The notes below the pieces were generated by a model, which saw only the letters and a list, made by a program, of their open reading frames with translations, was not told where the DNA came from and ran no database searches. The translations under genes were made by a program, and so were the position numbers. Positions 4,068 to 5,717 of a stretch of DNA of 5,717 nt are shown piece after piece. Source of the DNA: Patescibacteria group bacterium (lineage in GTDB: Bacteria; Patescibacteriota; WWE3; UBA101185; UBA10185); assembly GCA_022710505.1 (NCBI GenBank), contig JAKLGS010000045.1:1-5717 (forward strand). Direction: 5' to 3'. Within the stretch, counting starts at the first letter, position 1. The number at the start of each line of letters is the position of its first letter.

Positions 4068-4912
4068 TTAAACAACTAAACAAAATCAGTGCTTTTATGC
4101 CACCACGCGTTTCTACTGGAATTGCTTCGCTAGATGACTTCTTAGGTGGGGGGATTGTAGAGGGGTCTGCTTTCTTATTTGCTGGAGTTCCAGGGAGTGG
4201 TAAATCGTCACTTTTAATGCAACTATCCGAGAATTTTGCCGAACAAGGACGCAAGGTCTTATATGTCAGTGGTGAGGAAAACTTCAATCAAATCAAAGCT
4301 AGAGCCAATAGATTGAGTGCTAATGCCCCTGATATTTATCTGTCAGACGAAATTAAACTTGAAGAATTATTTGCCAGCATTGATAGTGAAAACCCAAAGG
4401 TTATTGTGATTGACTCAATTCAAATGCTTACTTCAAATACTCTAAAAAGTATGGCTGGAAGTGTTAGTCAAACTCGTTATTGCTTGTTGGAACTTATAGC
4501 CAAAATCAAGAAAGAAAACCGTATCTTATTCGTTATTGGACACGCTACCAAATCAGGTCTTATCGCTGGACTTTTAACTTTACAACATATGGTTGATGTC
4601 CTTTTATACTTAATTGTCAATGAAGACGGGACTCGCACTTTACTTAGCAAGAAAAATCGCTTTGGAGAGACGGGTAAAGAATGGCAAGCTTATATGACAC
4701 CAAGTGGACTCAAAGAAAATCCCGAGAGTGAATTGGGTGAGGTGATTACCAAAGAAGTTAATCAAGAGCAACTCGATATACTCTGTTCTAAGGGGTTTTT
4801 CTTTTCTAGTGCGGTAAAAGGTAATTTAGGGTTGATTTATGAAAAAATTATCGGTGGTAGACTTCCTCAGGATGCTAAAATCACTATAAGTTACAAATTT
4901 CCCAAATTATGA
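4064..4912 (+). CDS. RadA/Sms-like RecA-fold ATPase without zinc finger or Lon-like domain
   Basis: AGGAGG (4051-4056) lies 7 bases before the ATG. The 282-residue protein carries the RadA ATPase core: RVSTGIASLDDFLGGGIVEG (15-34), Walker A GVPGSGKS (41-48), YVSGEE (67-72), Walker B VIVIDSIQ (113-120), GSVSQTRYC (132-140), the IGHATKSGLIAG segment (158-169) and the RadA hallmark KNRFG (197-201), followed by MTPSGLKENP. Bacterial RadA is a DnaB-like hexameric motor that loads on DNA and drives branch migration in recombination. Host RadA is about 450 residues, with an N-terminal four-Cys zinc finger and a C-terminal Lon-like domain; both are absent here. Instead there is a ~55-residue tail (228-282) that I do not recognise. 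It is probably a mobile-element recombination or replication ATPase. All catalytic motifs look intact. The stop overlaps the next start (ATGA). Confidence 0.92.
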   Translation: MIKQLNKISAFMPPRVSTGIASLDDFLGGGIVEGSAFLFAGVPGSGKSSLLMQLSENFAEQGRKVLYVSGEENFNQIKARANRLSANAPDIYLSDEIKLEELFASIDSENPKVIVIDSIQMLTSNTLKSMAGSVSQTRYCLLELIAKIKKENRILFVIGHATKSGLIAGLLTLQHMVDVLLYLIVNEDGTRTLLSKKNRFGETGKEWQAYMTPSGLKENPESELGEVITKEVNQEQLDILCSKGFFFSSAVKGNLGLIYEKIIGGRLPQDAKITISYKFPKL

Positions 4913-5544
4913 TATTAAAATTAGACCGATACGGACAAGTAGTAAATTGTGTTCAAAATGGATACAGGATACACGATTATCTCAAAGAGGGAAAAACAGT
5001 CGCCATTTCACTTTCACTAGGAAATATGACTCGTTACGAAATAACTTTTGTTCCCCTTGCGGAGTGCATTCCCTTTGGAGTTTTGTATGATGATGGGTCT
5101 AGTAGAGGAATTCAAATAAACATTGACCGTAAGGGCTCTTATGCAGTCCCTTGGGGGTCTGAATTACATTGGACTTCTCTTGAGAAATGGGGAATTGGTA
5201 ATAAATCTGATGCTGATTGTTTGACACCTTTTTTCAACGCTGTCTTGTCAGGTGGAAAAGCAAAAAAAATTGTTCCAAAGAAAGTCGGACTCAAAGATGT
5301 GCTAGATTTAATTGAAAAACAAAAATTAAAAGTTGGGACAAAAAAGTCTGAAACAAAGTCACTAGATATGGCGTTTGATATTGATAAAGACGGTAACTGG
5401 ATTTCTCAATATAAGAAAATGTCCCAAGATATAATCAAAGAAATTACATATGATGGCACCCCAACAGTTGAAATGGAAGAATATGTCGAAGACGGAAAAG
5501 TTAAAGCACGCAGAATAATCAAAAACTATGAAACACAAAAATAA
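4909..5544 (+). CDS. Protein of unknown function coupled to the RadA-like gene (211 aa)
   Basis: The ATG overlaps the RadA-like stop (ATGA) and has no ribosome binding site, so it should depend on translation of the ATPase gene; similar amounts of the two proteins are plausible. The 211-residue product has a beta-rich N-terminal region (MILKLDRYGQVVNCVQNGYR, VAISLSLGNMTRYEITFVPL, FGVLYDDGSSRGIQINIDRK), a segment with PWGSELHWTSLEKWGIGNKS, a basic linker near 120-140 (GGKAKKIVPKKVGLKD), and a charged C-terminal part ending in VEMEEYVEDGKVKARRIIKN. No enzyme motif or membrane span is visible. I recognise no family. Position suggests a partner of the RadA-like protein; this is inference only. 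Confidence 0.87.
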   Translation: MILKLDRYGQVVNCVQNGYRIHDYLKEGKTVAISLSLGNMTRYEITFVPLAECIPFGVLYDDGSSRGIQINIDRKGSYAVPWGSELHWTSLEKWGIGNKSDADCLTPFFNAVLSGGKAKKIVPKKVGLKDVLDLIEKQKLKVGTKKSETKSLDMAFDIDKDGNWISQYKKMSQDIIKEITYDGTPTVEMEEYVEDGKVKARRIIKNYETQK

Positions 5545-5717
5545 CCCACCAATCTGTGAATTTTGTAAAGTCCCGATGAGAATTATTAGTGGTAGAAGTC
5601 GTAAATTTTGGGGTTGCCCTAACTTTCCTACTTGTAAACACACTCTTCCTCTAAGTTTAGGTATTCCAATGGGAATTCCTCATGAAGATGCTGGAAATAA
5701 TGTTAAAGCCCTTAGGA
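5528..5717 (+). CDS. Topoisomerase-type C4 zinc-finger protein, 3' end missing
   Basis: The ATG at 5528 lies inside the end of the previous gene (17-base overlap), and the frame is open to the window edge: 63 complete codons. Residues 10-36 form a zinc finger like those at the C-terminus of type I topoisomerases (zf-C4_Topoisom): C10-x2-C13, then RSRKFWGC (C30) and PNFPTC (C36), with the typical 'aromatic-W/L-GC-x-aromatic-P-x-C' ending. Such fingers bind single-stranded DNA and also occur alone or joined to nuclease domains in mobile elements. What follows here (LPLSLGIPMGIPHEDAGNNV) is unrecognised, so the domain attached downstream is unknown. There is no clear ribosome binding site. The finger is confident; the overall protein type is not. 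Confidence 0.8.
   Translation, partial: MKHKNNPPICEFCKVPMRIISGRSRKFWGCPNFPTCKHTLPLSLGIPMGIPHEDAGNNVKALR

Noticed and set aside
4148..4153. Run of six G in the RadA-like gene as a slippage or frameshift site
   Set aside because: It encodes the conserved LGGGI segment before Walker A, and the frame is intact on both sides; nothing indicates programmed slippage.

Overview
This is a compact, A+T-rich window (G+C in the mid-30s by eye) with every gene on the + strand. I read 17 genes, most of them short, and no gap longer than about 65 bases. Neighbouring genes mostly join through ATGA or TAATG stop/start overlaps or are a few bases apart, usually behind a strong AGGAGG-type ribosome binding site. 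No rRNA, tRNA, CRISPR array, transposase or convincing terminator is visible. Gene density, many tiny unknown proteins, two small helix-turn-helix proteins and phage-style replication/recombination ATPases point to a tailed-phage or phage-like element of a low-GC bacterium. TAA, TAG and TGA all end reading frames, so the standard bacterial code fits. No structural genes (capsid, terminase, tail) are in view, so 'phage' is an inference; a prophage, plasmid or integrated element is possible. The host cannot be named from the sequence.

Layout. (1) 1-827: four small acidic unknown proteins in a coupled string, the first cut by the window edge. (2) 824-862: promoter P1, a consensus sigma70-type promoter with a duplicated -10 box. 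It drives a second string (893-2449): a 52-aa DpnD/PcfM-like protein, a 199-aa conserved protein starting MGQY, a 40-aa single-span membrane protein, a 69-aa unknown, a 118-aa basic helix-turn-helix protein and a second DpnD/PcfM-like protein. (3) 2454-2482: promoter P2, whose -10 box lies only 8 bases before the ATG of an excisionase/MerR-like DNA-binding protein; then a 182-aa unknown protein and a short AAA+ ATPase that lacks the C-terminal half of its domain. (4) 3749-3777: promoter P3, only 5 bases before the next ATG, driving a 94-aa unknown, a RadA/Sms-like RecA-fold ATPase stripped of both usual flanking domains, a 211-aa unknown and the start of a topoisomerase-type zinc-finger protein that runs off the end.

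How they may work together. The three promoters share TTGACA, a 17-base spacer and an identical 13-base block AATATAGTATAAT, so the three operons are probably read by the host housekeeping RNA polymerase as one expression class. P2 and P3 sit so close to their start codons that the transcripts should be leaderless. The RadA-like ATPase and the zinc-finger protein suggest that the last operon handles DNA recombination or replication. The excisionase-like protein may be a regulator or a recombination directionality factor. Most other genes have no function I can assign.
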